NCBI RefSeq assembly: GCF_004329715.1
Contig: NZ_JXSY01000011.1
Span: 62,001 to 126,000 of the forward strand
Direction: 5' to 3'
DNA from: Bowmanella sp. JS7-9
GTDB lineage: Bacteria > Pseudomonadota > Gammaproteobacteria > Enterobacterales > Alteromonadaceae
Length of the DNA stretch: 64,000 nucleotides
The translations under genes were made by a program, and so were the position numbers. Every line of letters begins with the position of its first letter. Positions within the stretch are counted from its first letter, which is position 1. Positions 27,049-36,863 of this stretch are shown here, in pieces. The notes beneath the pieces were generated by a model, which ran no database searches, was not told the origin of the DNA, and saw only the letters and a program-made list of their open reading frames with translations.

Positions 27049-27798
27049 TCAAAGTACCGATTTAACCAGAACCACGCCTGCCATCATGACTAAAAAGATG
27101 GCAAAGGCCTTTTGTAACTTGTCTTTATTGATAAATTGATTGATATAGCGACCAGCCAAACCGCCAACAACCCCCCCGCCGGCCATTATCGCAATAATCT
27201 GCCAGTCAAATTGCACGCCGGCGGCAGCCATCACGGAATAATATTTATAAAAACCACTGGCCGCATTGATACTAATAATCAGCAGGCTACTGCCCACCGC
27301 AATGCTTAGCGGTAAACCGCCCATCAATACCAGTGCGGGTACGATCAGGAAACCACCGCCCACCCCAACAAAACCGGTGACGACGCCGACCACGATACCA
27401 TCCAGCATGAGTTTTAGGTGTTGTACCGGTTGCTGCGTCGGTTTGGGTTTGCTGCGCCACATTAATATCGCAGATAACAGCATGAGTACGGTAAACACCG
27501 CCAGCTGGACGCGGCTGTCTATCTGAAGTGCCAGCCAGGCACCCAGGTAGGTGCCTACCATGCCGGGAAAGCCGAACAGCAGCACATGCGGCCAGGACAC
27601 CTGCCGATGGCGAATTAGCAGGCTACCGTTAAATAAGCTGATGATGCCGACAATCAATAGCGACGATGCGATAGCCAGTTCCGGTTGCATACCCACCAGA
27701 TATAACAGTACCGGAATAGTCAGAATTGAGCCGCCAGAGCCAAAAATACTCAGGCACAGGCCAATAATCAGGGCGCCGATAATGGCATTAATCAGCAT
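27049..27798 (-). CDS. TauE/SafE (TSUP) family permease
   Basis: A 249-aa membrane protein with eight or so predicted helices and the two related halves of the TSUP family, each starting with a Gly-rich GxGGS or GVGGG segment ([15 protein letters not shown] and [15 protein letters not shown]). Members export sulfite, thiosulfate or sulfoacetate. Placed between rhodanese and persulfide dioxygenase genes, the most likely cargo here is the sulfite or thiosulfate formed by the dioxygenase. Gaps of 13 and 6 bases to its neighbours indicate one transcript. Confidence 0.92.
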   Translation of the reverse strand: MLINAIIGALIIGLCLSIFGSGGSILTIPVLLYLVGMQPELAIASSLLIVGIISLFNGSLLIRHRQVSWPHVLLFGFPGMVGTYLGAWLALQIDSRVQLAVFTVLMLLSAILMWRSKPKPTQQPVQHLKLMLDGIVVGVVTGFVGVGGGFLIVPALVLMGGLPLSIAVGSSLLIISINAASGFYKYYSVMAAAGVQFDWQIIAIMAGGGVVGGLAGRYINQFINKDKLQKAFAIFLVMMAGVVLVKSVL

Positions 27799-27804
27799 GA
27801 CAGA

Positions 27805-28674
27805 TTACAGCGCATTGATCGGTAATTTCAGGTATACCGTGCCATTGTCTTCAGCTGGCGGCAGTTGACCGGCGCGAATATTGACCTGGATGGCCGGTAG
27901 TATCAGCCGGGGCATAGACAATGTGGCGTCGCGGGCTTCACGCATACTGACAAATGCATTTTCACTGACGCCATTGTGCACGTGAATATTATGTTGATGC
28001 TGCGCCGCCACACTGGTGCGCGATTCGTGCTTGCGCCCTTGGGGCGGGTAATCGTGGCACACATACATAGCGGTTTCGCCCGGCAGAGCCAGTAGCTTGC
28101 GGATGGACTGATACAGGGTGTGCGCACTGCCTCCGGGGAAATCGCAGCGCGCGGTACCCACATCAGGCATAAACAGGGTGTCGCCAACAAACAATGCCGA
28201 CCCATTAATCAGATAACTGACACAAGCCGGGGTATGTCCGGGTGTATGCAGCACCTGAATATGCAGATTGCCGACTTGCAGCGTGTCGCCATGGGCAAAT
28301 AAGCGATCAAACTGCTCACCGTTGGGCAGAAATTCTTTTTCCAGGTTGAACACCTGCTTAAAGATGCTTTGTACATCAGTGATGTGTTCGCCAATAGCAA
28401 TACCTGCCCCGAGTTTGTCGCGCAGAAAGGGCGCGGCGGACAGGTGGTCGGCATGGGCGTGAGTTTCTAATATCCATTTTACCGCCAGATGTTTGCCACC
28501 CACATAAGCAAGAATGCGTTCAGCGCTGTCGGTACGGGTGCGGCCAGACTTAGGATCGAAGTCCAGCACCGGGTCTATGATAAGCGCCTCGCCCGACTGA
28601 TTATCACTGACGACATAGCTAAAGGTTTCGCTGTCGTTATCCAAAAAGGCTTCTACGTGAAATGCGCTTTGCAT
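27805..28674 (-). CDS. ETHE1/Blh-like persulfide dioxygenase (MBL fold)
   Basis: A 289-aa metallo-beta-lactamase-fold protein with the metal motif THAHADH (about 70-76), a second His in HTPGHTPA, Asp in FVGDTLFMPD and a late His in VCHDYPP. This iron-binding pattern and the long C-terminal segment fit the ETHE1/Blh persulfide dioxygenases, which turn glutathione persulfide and O2 into sulfite. AAGGAG lies 9 bases before the ATG. The neighbouring rhodanese and TSUP permease complete a route from sulfane sulfur to exported sulfite or thiosulfate. A glyoxalase II assignment is less likely because of the neighbourhood. Confidence 0.92.
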   Translation of the reverse strand: MQSAFHVEAFLDNDSETFSYVVSDNQSGEALIIDPVLDFDPKSGRTRTDSAERILAYVGGKHLAVKWILETHAHADHLSAAPFLRDKLGAGIAIGEHITDVQSIFKQVFNLEKEFLPNGEQFDRLFAHGDTLQVGNLHIQVLHTPGHTPACVSYLINGSALFVGDTLFMPDVGTARCDFPGGSAHTLYQSIRKLLALPGETAMYVCHDYPPQGRKHESRTSVAAQHQHNIHVHNGVSENAFVSMREARDATLSMPRLILPAIQVNIRAGQLPPAEDNGTVYLKLPINAL

Positions 28675-28704
28675 TGTCTGTCTCCTTGTTACGCTTGTCT
28701 GGCG

Positions 28705-29124
28705 TTAGCTGTGCAATGCCTGATTCAGTTGGGCTGCGCTCATTAACCCGGCCTGTTGCCAGTGTATCTGTCCGTTTTTAAAGACGGCAAAAAATGGAAT
28801 GCTACGTACACCGTAGCGGGCGGCCAGTGCCTGCTGTTGTTCGGTGTTAACTTTGAGAACTAATGCTTTGCCGGCGTTACTTTTAGCCAGTTTGGCTACT
28901 TCCGGGGCGGCGGCCTGACACGGGCCACACCAGCTGGCCCAAAAATCTACCAGCACCGGCACACTCGCCTGCTGGATAATGTCGTCAAAATCTGTGGCAT
29001 TCACATCCAGTGGTGTATCGCTGGCAGGCATCACCTGTTTGCACTGACCACATTTTCCCTGACTAGCCAGAAACTTTGCCGGAATGCGGTTTTTTTGCTG
29101 ACAGTGGGGACAGACTTTGATCAT
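28705..29124 (-). CDS. trxC: Thioredoxin 2 (TrxC)
   Basis: This 139-aa protein has the TrxC layout: an N-terminal zinc-binding region with two CxxC pairs (CPHCQQKN ... CGQC) and a thioredoxin domain with WCGPC in DFWASWCGPC. ATG at 29124 is used since GGAG lies just upstream; the earlier codons to 29181 do not match the family. TrxC reduces disulfides and is linked to oxidative stress. It lies 30 bases upstream of the persulfide dioxygenase gene, so it may be co-transcribed and could reduce persulfidated proteins. Confidence 0.93.
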   Translation of the reverse strand: MIKVCPHCQQKNRIPAKFLASQGKCGQCKQVMPASDTPLDVNATDFDDIIQQASVPVLVDFWASWCGPCQAAAPEVAKLAKSNAGKALVLKVNTEQQQALAARYGVRSIPFFAVFKNGQIHWQQAGLMSAAQLNQALHS

Positions 29125-29311
29125 GATATTCTCCACAGTGAATTTGCTGTTTAGAGTAGCGGGCTTTAATTTTAGTTTCATCTAATTTAGCAAAATATGA
29201 AATAAAGGCCAGCCAGAATTTGTCAGTAAAGCTGTACATAAAGATAAAACGCAAGAATGGTCATGGGTTAAGCGGGAAATCGCGGCATAATCGCAAAAAA
29301 AGGAGAATGTG

Positions 29312-30145
29312 ATGCATCCGGCAGTTACCCGTACCCTCAAATGGCTGAGTGATAATCCGCAGCAAACGATCGATCTGTATGGGTTGAGTCAGGCGGTGGG
29401 GTGTTCGGCGTATCATTTACACCGGTTATTTCGTGCTGCCACGGGATGGCCGTTACATGCCTATATGCGACGCTGGCGACTGGATCAGGCTGCTCATCGA
29501 CTGATTCGGGAGCCGCATACCGGGATTCTGGATATTGCGCTGGATTGTGGTTTTCAGTCCGCAGAAGCGTTCAGCCGCGCCTTTCGCGAGTATACCGGCC
29601 GTTCACCCAGTCAATTCCGTATTCAACCTCATTGGCCTCAACCCATTGTCCATCAGGAGCAATCTATGCAACCTCAGGTTGATATTGTTACCACCCCAAC
29701 GTTGCAACTTGCCTGTATTGAACACTGCGGGCCGATGCAAAGCTTGCTGGTAACCCTGCAACCTTTTATCCAGTGGCGGCGAGCGAACGGTTTATCCCCG
29801 CACAGCAGCCGTACGTTTAACCTGTATCTTACCGACCCGCACAGTGTTGAGCCGCAACAAAACCGCGTGCTGATAGGCGTGGAAACGCCGGCGCCGATGG
29901 AGGCGCCTAAGTTAAACATTTATGCCCGCCAGATTCCGCCCATGCGCTGGGCTAAAACCCGGCACGTGGGCAGTTGGGCCGGCGTAGAGGCCGTAGCACG
30001 GTATTTATATGCAGAATGGTTGGCCGAAAATGCCGAATCGCTGGCCGATTTTCCGCTGATGATTGAGCGGGTAAATCTGTATCCCGACACACCGGAACAT
30101 GCGCTGATCAGTGATATTTATTTGCCGTTGATGTCAGAAAATTGA
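29312..30145 (+). CDS. AraC-family regulator with GyrI-like effector domain
   Basis: The 277-aa protein begins with an AraC-type double HTH (residues about 5-105: LYGLSQAVGCSAYHLHRLFR, then ILDIALDCGFQSAEAFSRAF). It continues with a GyrI-like/Bacterial transcription activator effector-binding domain (about 115-277), as in Rob and similar regulators that bind small hydrophobic or cationic compounds. AGGAG at 29301-29305 supports the ATG at 29312; a GTG one codon earlier is in frame. It is divergent from trxC and precedes a MarR-type gene, so it may govern stress or efflux responses. Confidence 0.9.
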   Translation: MHPAVTRTLKWLSDNPQQTIDLYGLSQAVGCSAYHLHRLFRAATGWPLHAYMRRWRLDQAAHRLIREPHTGILDIALDCGFQSAEAFSRAFREYTGRSPSQFRIQPHWPQPIVHQEQSMQPQVDIVTTPTLQLACIEHCGPMQSLLVTLQPFIQWRRANGLSPHSSRTFNLYLTDPHSVEPQQNRVLIGVETPAPMEAPKLNIYARQIPPMRWAKTRHVGSWAGVEAVARYLYAEWLAENAESLADFPLMIERVNLYPDTPEHALISDIYLPLMSEN

Positions 30146-30164
30146 TTCTGGCGGTCAGTCTGAT

Positions 30165-30674
30165 ATGGTTCGCGCTGAAAGTAATTGGCCGGAAACAGGC
30201 GTGCAAAAATACGAAGAATTATTGATTTCATTGCGCAGAGTGATTCGCGCCATTGATTTGTATTCAAAAAAATTAAACCGCGAATCCGGACTAACCGGCC
30301 CTCAATTGATTGTGATGCAGCAGATCGCAGCCAATGATGGCATTCTGGCGCGTCAGATTGCCGAAAGCATTAATCTGAGCCCGGCAACAGTCACCAGTAT
30401 TCTTGACCGGCTCGAGGCCCGCCAATTGATTATTCGTCAGCGTTCCAATCAGGATAAACGTCGGGTGGAGTTATATCTGACCGAACCGGGCAAGCAACTG
30501 GTACAAAGTGCGCCTACCCCATTGCAGCAACACTTCATACAGCGTTTTGAGTCGCTGGAGGAGTGGGAGCAAAGTCAGATGCTGGCGGCCGTACAGCGCA
30601 TTGCCAAAATGATGGATGCCGAGGAACTGGATGCCGCACCTATGCTGGATGTAGGGCAGCTGCAACGCGACTAA
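30165..30674 (+). CDS. MarR-family transcriptional regulator
   Basis: A 169-aa winged-helix protein of the MarR family. The recognition region LARQIAESINLSPATVTSIL and wing DRLEARQLIIRQRSNQDKRRV are clear, with dimerisation helices at both ends. Such regulators usually answer to phenolic compounds, reactive oxygen or antibiotics. It follows the AraC-type gene by 19 bases and may share its transcript, while its own target could be either neighbour. No operator could be pointed out. Confidence 0.9.
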   Translation: MVRAESNWPETGVQKYEELLISLRRVIRAIDLYSKKLNRESGLTGPQLIVMQQIAANDGILARQIAESINLSPATVTSILDRLEARQLIIRQRSNQDKRRVELYLTEPGKQLVQSAPTPLQQHFIQRFESLEEWEQSQMLAAVQRIAKMMDAEELDAAPMLDVGQLQRD

Positions 30675-30681
30675 CCGTCCG

Positions 30682-31422
30682 TTACCAATATTGCTCGGTG
30701 GTGATTTGCCCCGGTTTGCGGCGTAAATTCTTTTCCAGCCCCTGTTCTAACAACCAGGTCTTACACTCGCTGATCATTTGTGGATTACCGCACAACAAGA
30801 CCTGCGAATGTGGATTGATGAGGATTCCGGTTTGTGCCTGAATTGCGCCATTTTGCAGGTGTTGGGTCAAATGGCCCTGTAGCGCGCCTTGCACGCTTTC
30901 GCGGCTGACGACAGGTACATAATCCAATTGCCTGGGATGTTGTTGCTGCAACTGCTGAATCAGTGACTGATAGGCCAGATCCCGCTGCCAGCGCACGCCG
31001 TGCACCAGCACAATCTGGTTAAACCGTTGCCATGGCGCATCGGTGCCAAGCATGGATAAAAATGGCCCGATACCGGTGCCAGTGGAAATCAACCATAAAG
31101 CCTCACCCTGCGGGACTTCTTCGAGGGTAAAAAAGCCGCTGGCAGGATAGGAAATGTCGACGCTATCGCCAGCCTGCAGCGCTGCCAGAGCCGGTGATAA
31201 TTTGCCGTCTGCGACTGAAGTAAAATAGATTTCCGCGTAATCAACGCCAGGTGGGTTCACTAATGAATAGGCTCGTTGTACCCGTTCGCCATTGACCTCC
31301 AGCGCCAGACGCACGAACTGTCCGGCAATAAAATCCCCATGGGGATAATCTACCTTCAGGCTGAACAGGTTGTCACTCCAGGCATGGTTCTGCTGTACGG
31401 TGGCACGATGCCAGTTCGCCAT
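30682..31422 (-). CDS. fpr: Ferredoxin/flavodoxin-NADP+ reductase
   Basis: A 246-aa FAD- and NADP-binding reductase that moves electrons between NADPH and ferredoxin or flavodoxin. The FAD motif RAYSLVNPPG (about 50-59) and the pyrophosphate motif STGTGIGPFLSML are present. The C-terminus ends in ITTEQYW with the aromatic residue that stacks on FAD in subclass I bacterial enzymes. The ATG at 31422 gives a family-sized protein; the longer frame to 31515 runs into the neighbouring GGDEF/EAL gene. It converges on the MarR gene. Confidence 0.92.
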   Translation of the reverse strand: MANWHRATVQQNHAWSDNLFSLKVDYPHGDFIAGQFVRLALEVNGERVQRAYSLVNPPGVDYAEIYFTSVADGKLSPALAALQAGDSVDISYPASGFFTLEEVPQGEALWLISTGTGIGPFLSMLGTDAPWQRFNQIVLVHGVRWQRDLAYQSLIQQLQQQHPRQLDYVPVVSRESVQGALQGHLTQHLQNGAIQAQTGILINPHSQVLLCGNPQMISECKTWLLEQGLEKNLRRKPGQITTEQYW

Positions 31423-31441
31423 AGTCTTATTCCTTATCGAT

Positions 31442-34306
31442 TTATAAGCTGAAGATCTGCGCCAGTGCCTCATGATTAAGCGGATGTGGCGTTGCAATGG
31501 CATAGCCCTGTGCATAATCCACCCCCAGCTTGGCCAGCGCCACCAGGGTATCGCTGTTTTCTACGCCTTCCGCAATGGTTTGCACCTGTAGTTCAGCGGC
31601 AATCTGACACATGGCTGATACGGTAATACTGCTGACTGCGGAGGTTAACACCGGCTCAATCAGTGCCTGATCCAGCTTGATATAATTCACTTTCAATTGC
31701 TGCAGGTATTGGTGAGAAGCAAAGGCAGAGCCAAAATCGTCCAGCGCAAAGCGGCAACCCAGACGTTGTAAACGCTGCATAAATTGGCGCAGCGCGACTT
31801 TATTGATGAGCGCGGCCCCTTCGCTGATCTCAAAACACAGTTTGCTTCCTTCGATTTGATATTGCTCAAGCATATTGAGTAATTCACGCATAAAACCTGT
31901 GTCTTCCAGGGTTTGCGCGCTGATATTGATGCTACAGAAATTAAGCATTTGATAATGCTGTGGATTTTCCGCCAGCCATTGCAAGTAACGGCCAATTACC
32001 CACAGATCAATCTGCATCCCCATATGATGACGCTCGGCGGCGGGTAAAAATTGCCGCGGACTGACCATATCGCCCTGCGGTGATAACAGACGTAGTAGCA
32101 GTTCATAGCAGATGGCGCTTTGGCCAGCCTTGAGCGGCTGAATAGGCTGGAAATATAACTCGAAGCGCTGCTGTTCCAGTGCATCCCGTACCCATTGCAC
32201 CGCATCATAATCACGCAAAATTTGCTCGATATGTCCGGACTCGGCGGTGAAGCGCGCATAAAAATGGCGCTTCTGTCGAGCTTGTCTGGAGGCGGTTTCC
32301 GCCATGGTCAGTAGCTCTGAGGGGTGGCGCAAAGTGATATCAAACTGCGCGGCGCCCAAGCTGACCTGCACATCAAACACCGTGTTTTGCCAGGTAAAGC
32401 GAAATGCCTGGATGCGTTCTGCCAGACGCAGGCGCGTCTGCTCTTCACGATCTGCCAGATCACCTTCCAGCATAATGGCAAAATGGTCGGCACTCAGGCG
32501 AGCCAGCACGGCCCGTGGATTAATGGTTTCATGCAGCAACTGACTGAACTGTTGTAGTAGTTTGTCACCGGCTTCAACGCCGCAGGCCTGATTGACCGCA
32601 TTAAAATTATGAATATTCAGATATAGCAACATCAGTCCGGCATGATGATCCTGGGCGTAATCAAACGCCTGCTCGAGACGGTTCATCAATGATTGCCGGT
32701 TCAGTAACCCGGTCAGGCCATCATGGCTGTGCAGATACGCGATATTGGTGCCGACATATTTACGTTCACTGATATCGACAATAGACCCGACGATCACGTC
32801 TTTGTTGCGTTGCGACTTTAAATGGGCGGTTAACGCCACCCAACTGGTACTGCCATCACGACGACGGATCTGCACTTCAGCACCCAATAATAATTTGTCA
32901 TGCCGCAGGGTATGTAATACCTGTTCTCTGCCAGTCGCATCGGCATAGAGTTCCTGCACATGGCGGACTTCTTTGAGCATTTGTGCCTCAGAATCAAAGC
33001 CGAATATGCGTACGGCGGCCGGATTGATACTGATGAGTTCACCTTCCACTGACGAGGTGTACATGCCTTCGCTGGCCTGCAGAAATCGTTCCTGGTACTG
33101 GCTTAAATCAGCAATGATTTGTTGCTGCTGACGTAATTTGTGGATATGACTGGCCTGTTCGTAGGCAGCCAGTGCGATGGCAATGAAAAATAAACCACCG
33201 ACCAGAATGGCGGGTGTCAGCCATAGCCAGGCAAATTGCGGATACACACCAAGCAGATAGCTGCCAAGGGTAAAACTGGCCATGCCTGCGATCAGTAACC
33301 ATCCCAATGCCATCAGCGCATTGGGAGTGCGCCTTGGGCCATGATTGAGGGCGATGCATAAGCCAAGTTGTAACCATAAAATCGCAAACGTCAGGGCGGC
33401 GCTGCTGACCAGTTGCAGATGCGCTGGCAGGATACTGGCGATTAATAATCCTCCACCAAGGCTGTAGGATACCCAACGCCAATACACGGGAACGGGCTGC
33501 AGTACGGTGTGATTTACCTTGCTCAGAGTGAGCAGGGTCAGGGCCAGCAATACAATACTCAAGGCATGATTATACTGGGTTAACTGCCACCATTGTCCGA
33601 GCGCACCGTTTGCAGCCAGATGCAGCAATAAGCCACTTAATCCAGCCAGCGCCAGCCAGAAGCGGGCAGGACTGCGCATCAACAGGTAACTAAAGAAGAA
33701 ATACACCACCAGTGAACCCAGCACTGCCAGCACGGCGGCCGTGGTCATCTGCCGGGTAAATAATTGTTGCTGGAAATCACTCTCGCCCAGCAGGGTGAGA
33801 GGAATAATCAGGTTGCCATCATCAATCACGCGCAGATACACGCTGAGATTTTCGTTGGCTCGCACAGATAATGGCATCACCAGTTGACCGTGTTGCAGAT
33901 ATTCACTCTGGTTGATTTGCGCTGACCCCATCGCTACTGAGCGGCGAATACGTTCACGTTCATCCACCACATACCAGTCGGCCTGTTTAAGGCTGGCATT
34001 GGCCAACACCAGTTGTATTTTTTGTTCAAAATCGGCCAGATTGCTCAGTTGTAGACGTAACCACAGTGCATTACCGGATTGCATTGGCTCAATGCTGTCG
34101 AATGGCTGCCAGTTTTCGTTGCTTTGGATTTGAGAAAGTTGCTGATTTACATCAACTTGTAGCACTTCGACAAAGGGGTTGGCGTTGCGCGCGTGGAAAT
34201 CAGCTTCTATGTTTAGCACAGGTGCGGCAAAGCTCATCCCATGCAACAGAATGGCGAAGAGAAGGATTAAACAGCTCACAAGACGAATCTTCATCATCGC
34301 CAGCAT
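31442..34306 (-). CDS. 7TMR-DISMED2 / PAS / GGDEF / EAL membrane protein
   Basis: A 954-aa c-di-GMP-related protein. A signal peptide is followed by a periplasmic DISMED2 domain (about 30-180), a 7TM block (about 190-385), a PAS domain (about 400-510), a GGDEF domain and a C-terminal EAL domain. The GGDEF motif is degenerate (SADHF at about 622-626), so cyclase activity is unlikely. The EAL domain has ELL in place of EAL but keeps the metal and catalytic residues of the family (FEISE, DDFGS, IKLD, AEGVE), so it may be an active phosphodiesterase. A ligand sensed in the periplasm probably controls it. Three ATGs lie at the start (34306, 34297, 34294) and the last best fits the signal peptide. 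Confidence 0.9.
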   Translation of the reverse strand: MLAMMKIRLVSCLILLFAILLHGMSFAAPVLNIEADFHARNANPFVEVLQVDVNQQLSQIQSNENWQPFDSIEPMQSGNALWLRLQLSNLADFEQKIQLVLANASLKQADWYVVDERERIRRSVAMGSAQINQSEYLQHGQLVMPLSVRANENLSVYLRVIDDGNLIIPLTLLGESDFQQQLFTRQMTTAAVLAVLGSLVVYFFFSYLLMRSPARFWLALAGLSGLLLHLAANGALGQWWQLTQYNHALSIVLLALTLLTLSKVNHTVLQPVPVYWRWVSYSLGGGLLIASILPAHLQLVSSAALTFAILWLQLGLCIALNHGPRRTPNALMALGWLLIAGMASFTLGSYLLGVYPQFAWLWLTPAILVGGLFFIAIALAAYEQASHIHKLRQQQQIIADLSQYQERFLQASEGMYTSSVEGELISINPAAVRIFGFDSEAQMLKEVRHVQELYADATGREQVLHTLRHDKLLLGAEVQIRRRDGSTSWVALTAHLKSQRNKDVIVGSIVDISERKYVGTNIAYLHSHDGLTGLLNRQSLMNRLEQAFDYAQDHHAGLMLLYLNIHNFNAVNQACGVEAGDKLLQQFSQLLHETINPRAVLARLSADHFAIMLEGDLADREEQTRLRLAERIQAFRFTWQNTVFDVQVSLGAAQFDITLRHPSELLTMAETASRQARQKRHFYARFTAESGHIEQILRDYDAVQWVRDALEQQRFELYFQPIQPLKAGQSAICYELLLRLLSPQGDMVSPRQFLPAAERHHMGMQIDLWVIGRYLQWLAENPQHYQMLNFCSINISAQTLEDTGFMRELLNMLEQYQIEGSKLCFEISEGAALINKVALRQFMQRLQRLGCRFALDDFGSAFASHQYLQQLKVNYIKLDQALIEPVLTSAVSSITVSAMCQIAAELQVQTIAEGVENSDTLVALAKLGVDYAQGYAIATPHPLNHEALAQIFSL

Positions 34307-34426
34307 AGCAAACCGCGCAAATAAAGAGCAGCTGTAACAGATTGAATTGTAAAGATAGATCCGAACTTTACGGCAACTACATAGCCAGGGATTGCATAAA
34401 AAGAATTAAAATGTTTCGAGGTGAGT

Positions 34427-35929
34427 ATGCAAAACGACGGTCAATCCGGCTCGCAGTGGCTGGAAAACGCACATAAATTTAATCGCTATACCCTGATTAT
34501 TCTGTTGGTGATCAGTCTTGCGCTGGCCGGTATAAATCAAACCTGGTTGGCTGCCTTGTTGGTGGGAATTCCCGCAGCTGGCATCCCGCTGTTCCTGATG
34601 GCTTCTCAGGGGCGTTCGCGTATTACGCAACATGCCATTGCCATCGGCTTTATGCTATTTACTGCGTTACATATTCATCAAATGCACGGCTTGATTGAAA
34701 TGCACTTTGGCATCTTCGTGCTGATGTCATTTTTGGCGGTATATCGTAACTGGCAATTGTTTGTTACCGCGTTTTTAGTGGTGGCGGTGCATCACATCGG
34801 ATTCTTTGTTCTGCAGTCAATGGGGGTACCGGTTTACCTGATGCAGGATGACAGCCTGTTATTTATTTTGCTGGTAGTGCATGCGGTTTACGCTGGCGCA
34901 CAGGCATTGATGCTGGGGTTGAACGCCTATGGCAGTGCCAAAGACATGACCACGGGCATCGAGTTGGAAAAATGCGTGGCGGGCATCATGCAGGATCCTG
35001 AGAAAATCACCTTGCAGGTGCGGGCAAACAACCAGATAAATTCCAGTACATTAACCTCATTCAACCGATTGCTGGATTTTTTTGAAGCTCTGATTGAGCA
35101 GGTCAGGGCTATTGCCGACTCGGTGAAAAATAACGCCGAGTTAAATAAAACCCGCATTGAAGCGCTTAATACGTCCAAGCAGAAAAGCCAGCATGAAGTG
35201 GCCATGATTGCCAGTGCCTCAGAGCAGATGTCCATGTCGGTTAAGTCCATGGCAGAACAGGCCAATATGGTTAATGGTCAGGCTCAGGATGCCAACAAAA
35301 ACACCGACGAGGCGCGCACTGTGGTGAGCCGTGCACAGCAGGACGTGCAGAGTTTGTCGGGTAAAATTGAGCAAACCGCGACCAATGTGGAGACGTTGGC
35401 GCAAAACTGTGCGGACATCTCTAATGTATTGGAAACCATCAAGGCGATTGCCGACCAAACAAATCTGTTGGCGCTCAACGCGGCCATAGAGGCGGCCCGT
35501 GCCGGTGAACAGGGGCGTGGCTTTGCCGTGGTGGCGGATGAAGTACGGCAGTTAGCCTCACGCACCAAAACCAGTACCGAAGAGGTCAGCGACATTATTG
35601 AGAAGTTGTTGTCGTCTTCTCGCCTGTCCAGTCAGTCGATGAATGAGTGTATGTCGCTTAGCAGCACGACTAACGAACAGGCCGGGCGCGCCAGTGGCCT
35701 GATGCAGGACGTGCAGTCGATTATTTCCACCGTGTACCAAACCATTGAGCAACTCAGCCATGCCACGCAAGAGCAGCGTAATACCGGCTCCATGATCGCG
35801 GACTCTACCGCTCAGCTTAAAGCGCTGACCGAAGCGGAATTAGGACAAATTCAAACCATCAGTAACGAAACCCGGGCGTTGGCTGAGACGGTCAATCAAT
35901 TGCAATTGCAGTTAAGCCGTCTTGCCTGA
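34427..35929 (+). CDS. Methyl-accepting chemotaxis protein with polytopic membrane domain
   Basis: A receptor of about 500 aa in which the usual periplasmic sensor is replaced by about six membrane helices (residues about 20-165). A short linker and the cytoplasmic signalling domain with the tip [20 protein letters not shown] follow. His-rich loops in the membrane part ([16 protein letters not shown] and VAVHHIGFF) suggest a metal or heme-type cofactor. GAGG at 34418-34421 supports the ATG at 34427; a GTG two codons earlier is in frame. The following gene starts 6 bases after its stop. Confidence 0.9.
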   Translation: MQNDGQSGSQWLENAHKFNRYTLIILLVISLALAGINQTWLAALLVGIPAAGIPLFLMASQGRSRITQHAIAIGFMLFTALHIHQMHGLIEMHFGIFVLMSFLAVYRNWQLFVTAFLVVAVHHIGFFVLQSMGVPVYLMQDDSLLFILLVVHAVYAGAQALMLGLNAYGSAKDMTTGIELEKCVAGIMQDPEKITLQVRANNQINSSTLTSFNRLLDFFEALIEQVRAIADSVKNNAELNKTRIEALNTSKQKSQHEVAMIASASEQMSMSVKSMAEQANMVNGQAQDANKNTDEARTVVSRAQQDVQSLSGKIEQTATNVETLAQNCADISNVLETIKAIADQTNLLALNAAIEAARAGEQGRGFAVVADEVRQLASRTKTSTEEVSDIIEKLLSSSRLSSQSMNECMSLSSTTNEQAGRASGLMQDVQSIISTVYQTIEQLSHATQEQRNTGSMIADSTAQLKALTEAELGQIQTISNETRALAETVNQLQLQLSRLA

Positions 35930-35934
35930 TTACC

Positions 35935-36447
35935 ATGCGCCAGCGTCAGACGCTATTGCTGGTCCTCTGGCCATTATTGAGCCTCGCGCTGTTGGGCATT
36001 TTTACCTGGCAGCGGGTGGTGGCGTTCGATCCAGCCGACAGTCTCGCAGCTGCTGACGCTGAACAGTCCATTACCCGGTTATTTCAGCAAACGTTTGGCA
36101 ATCTTGAGCAAACCGGCTTTGTGGTGTCTGCAGAAGCCTGCCAGTGCAATAATTTTAATGCCCCATTAGAGCAGCAAATGCATCGCCTGCTCAGTGAACA
36201 AGACTATTCGGTGCGTAAAGTGGTGTTGAACGCCGACTCAGAGCTCAGGCGGCTGATTCCGTCGGTACCGGCGTTGGTGGTCTTTGATGCTGAGCAACAC
36301 CTGCGTTATGTAGGCCCGATGTCTGCCGGTTATGTATGTACGCCAGCCACCAATGAAATCGCCGGATTAGTTGCTGGTATCATTGGCGGGCAATATCTTG
36401 GGGCGCAGATTAACAACCTGACCAGTGGCTGTTATTGCCACACTTAG
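35935..36447 (+). CDS. Thioredoxin-like-fold protein (DUF6436-type)
   Basis: A 170-aa protein with a single N-terminal membrane anchor (LLLVLWPLLSLALLGIF) and a periplasmic domain. That domain has ACQCNNF near 70 and a loop VPALVVFDAEQHLRYVGPMS that reads like the cis-Pro region of a thioredoxin fold. The C-terminus ends GCYCHT. Many similar gammaproteobacterial proteins are named DUF6436; the exact function is unknown, but the cysteines suggest redox or metal work in the periplasm. It starts 6 bases after the chemoreceptor gene, so the two are probably one transcript. Confidence 0.72.
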   Translation: MRQRQTLLLVLWPLLSLALLGIFTWQRVVAFDPADSLAAADAEQSITRLFQQTFGNLEQTGFVVSAEACQCNNFNAPLEQQMHRLLSEQDYSVRKVVLNADSELRRLIPSVPALVVFDAEQHLRYVGPMSAGYVCTPATNEIAGLVAGIIGGQYLGAQINNLTSGCYCHT

Positions 36448-36456
36448 TTCCAGTTT

Positions 36457-36858
36457 TTAACGAGCAATGTAAAAACTGCGTTTCGCCAGTGCTCCACATA
36501 TGGCTTCCTCACCTTGCCAACTTACTTTGACAAATAAACGACTGTATAGCTTTGGCACAATATTGAGGTGAGCTTCGATGGAATCGACATGTTCTGTTAA
36601 TTCAACGGATTGATAAACATTGTGTGACCTTTCGTCAGGCTCTGTATCACCATAGTAAAACCAAAGGCGGGGCGATTTATATCCTTGAATTTGCAGGGGC
36701 AAGCTAAGTGTAAGTTCGCTATCAACTGAAGACTTTTCTAGATGGATTATTTGATCTAAAGCCGGTGAAGAATAAGGTATTCGACACGCAATGGCGTCGG
36801 CAATTATTCCAGTTGTTAAAATTGAACAGCAAATTAGCAGTCTGCAAAGTCTTACCAT
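36457..36858 (-). CDS. Hypothetical secreted protein
   Basis: A 133-aa product with a signal peptide (LLICCSILTTGIIADAIA) and a short mature part with no recognised domain; two cysteines (ACRIPY and EAICGAL) could form a disulfide. It lies 6 bases downstream of phosphoribulokinase on the same strand. The protein reads as a beta-rich secreted domain, but I cannot name a family. Confidence 0.55.
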   Translation of the reverse strand: MVRLCRLLICCSILTTGIIADAIACRIPYSSPALDQIIHLEKSSVDSELTLSLPLQIQGYKSPRLWFYYGDTEPDERSHNVYQSVELTEHVDSIEAHLNIVPKLYSRLFVKVSWQGEEAICGALAKRSFYIAR

Positions 36859-36863
36859 GCGAG

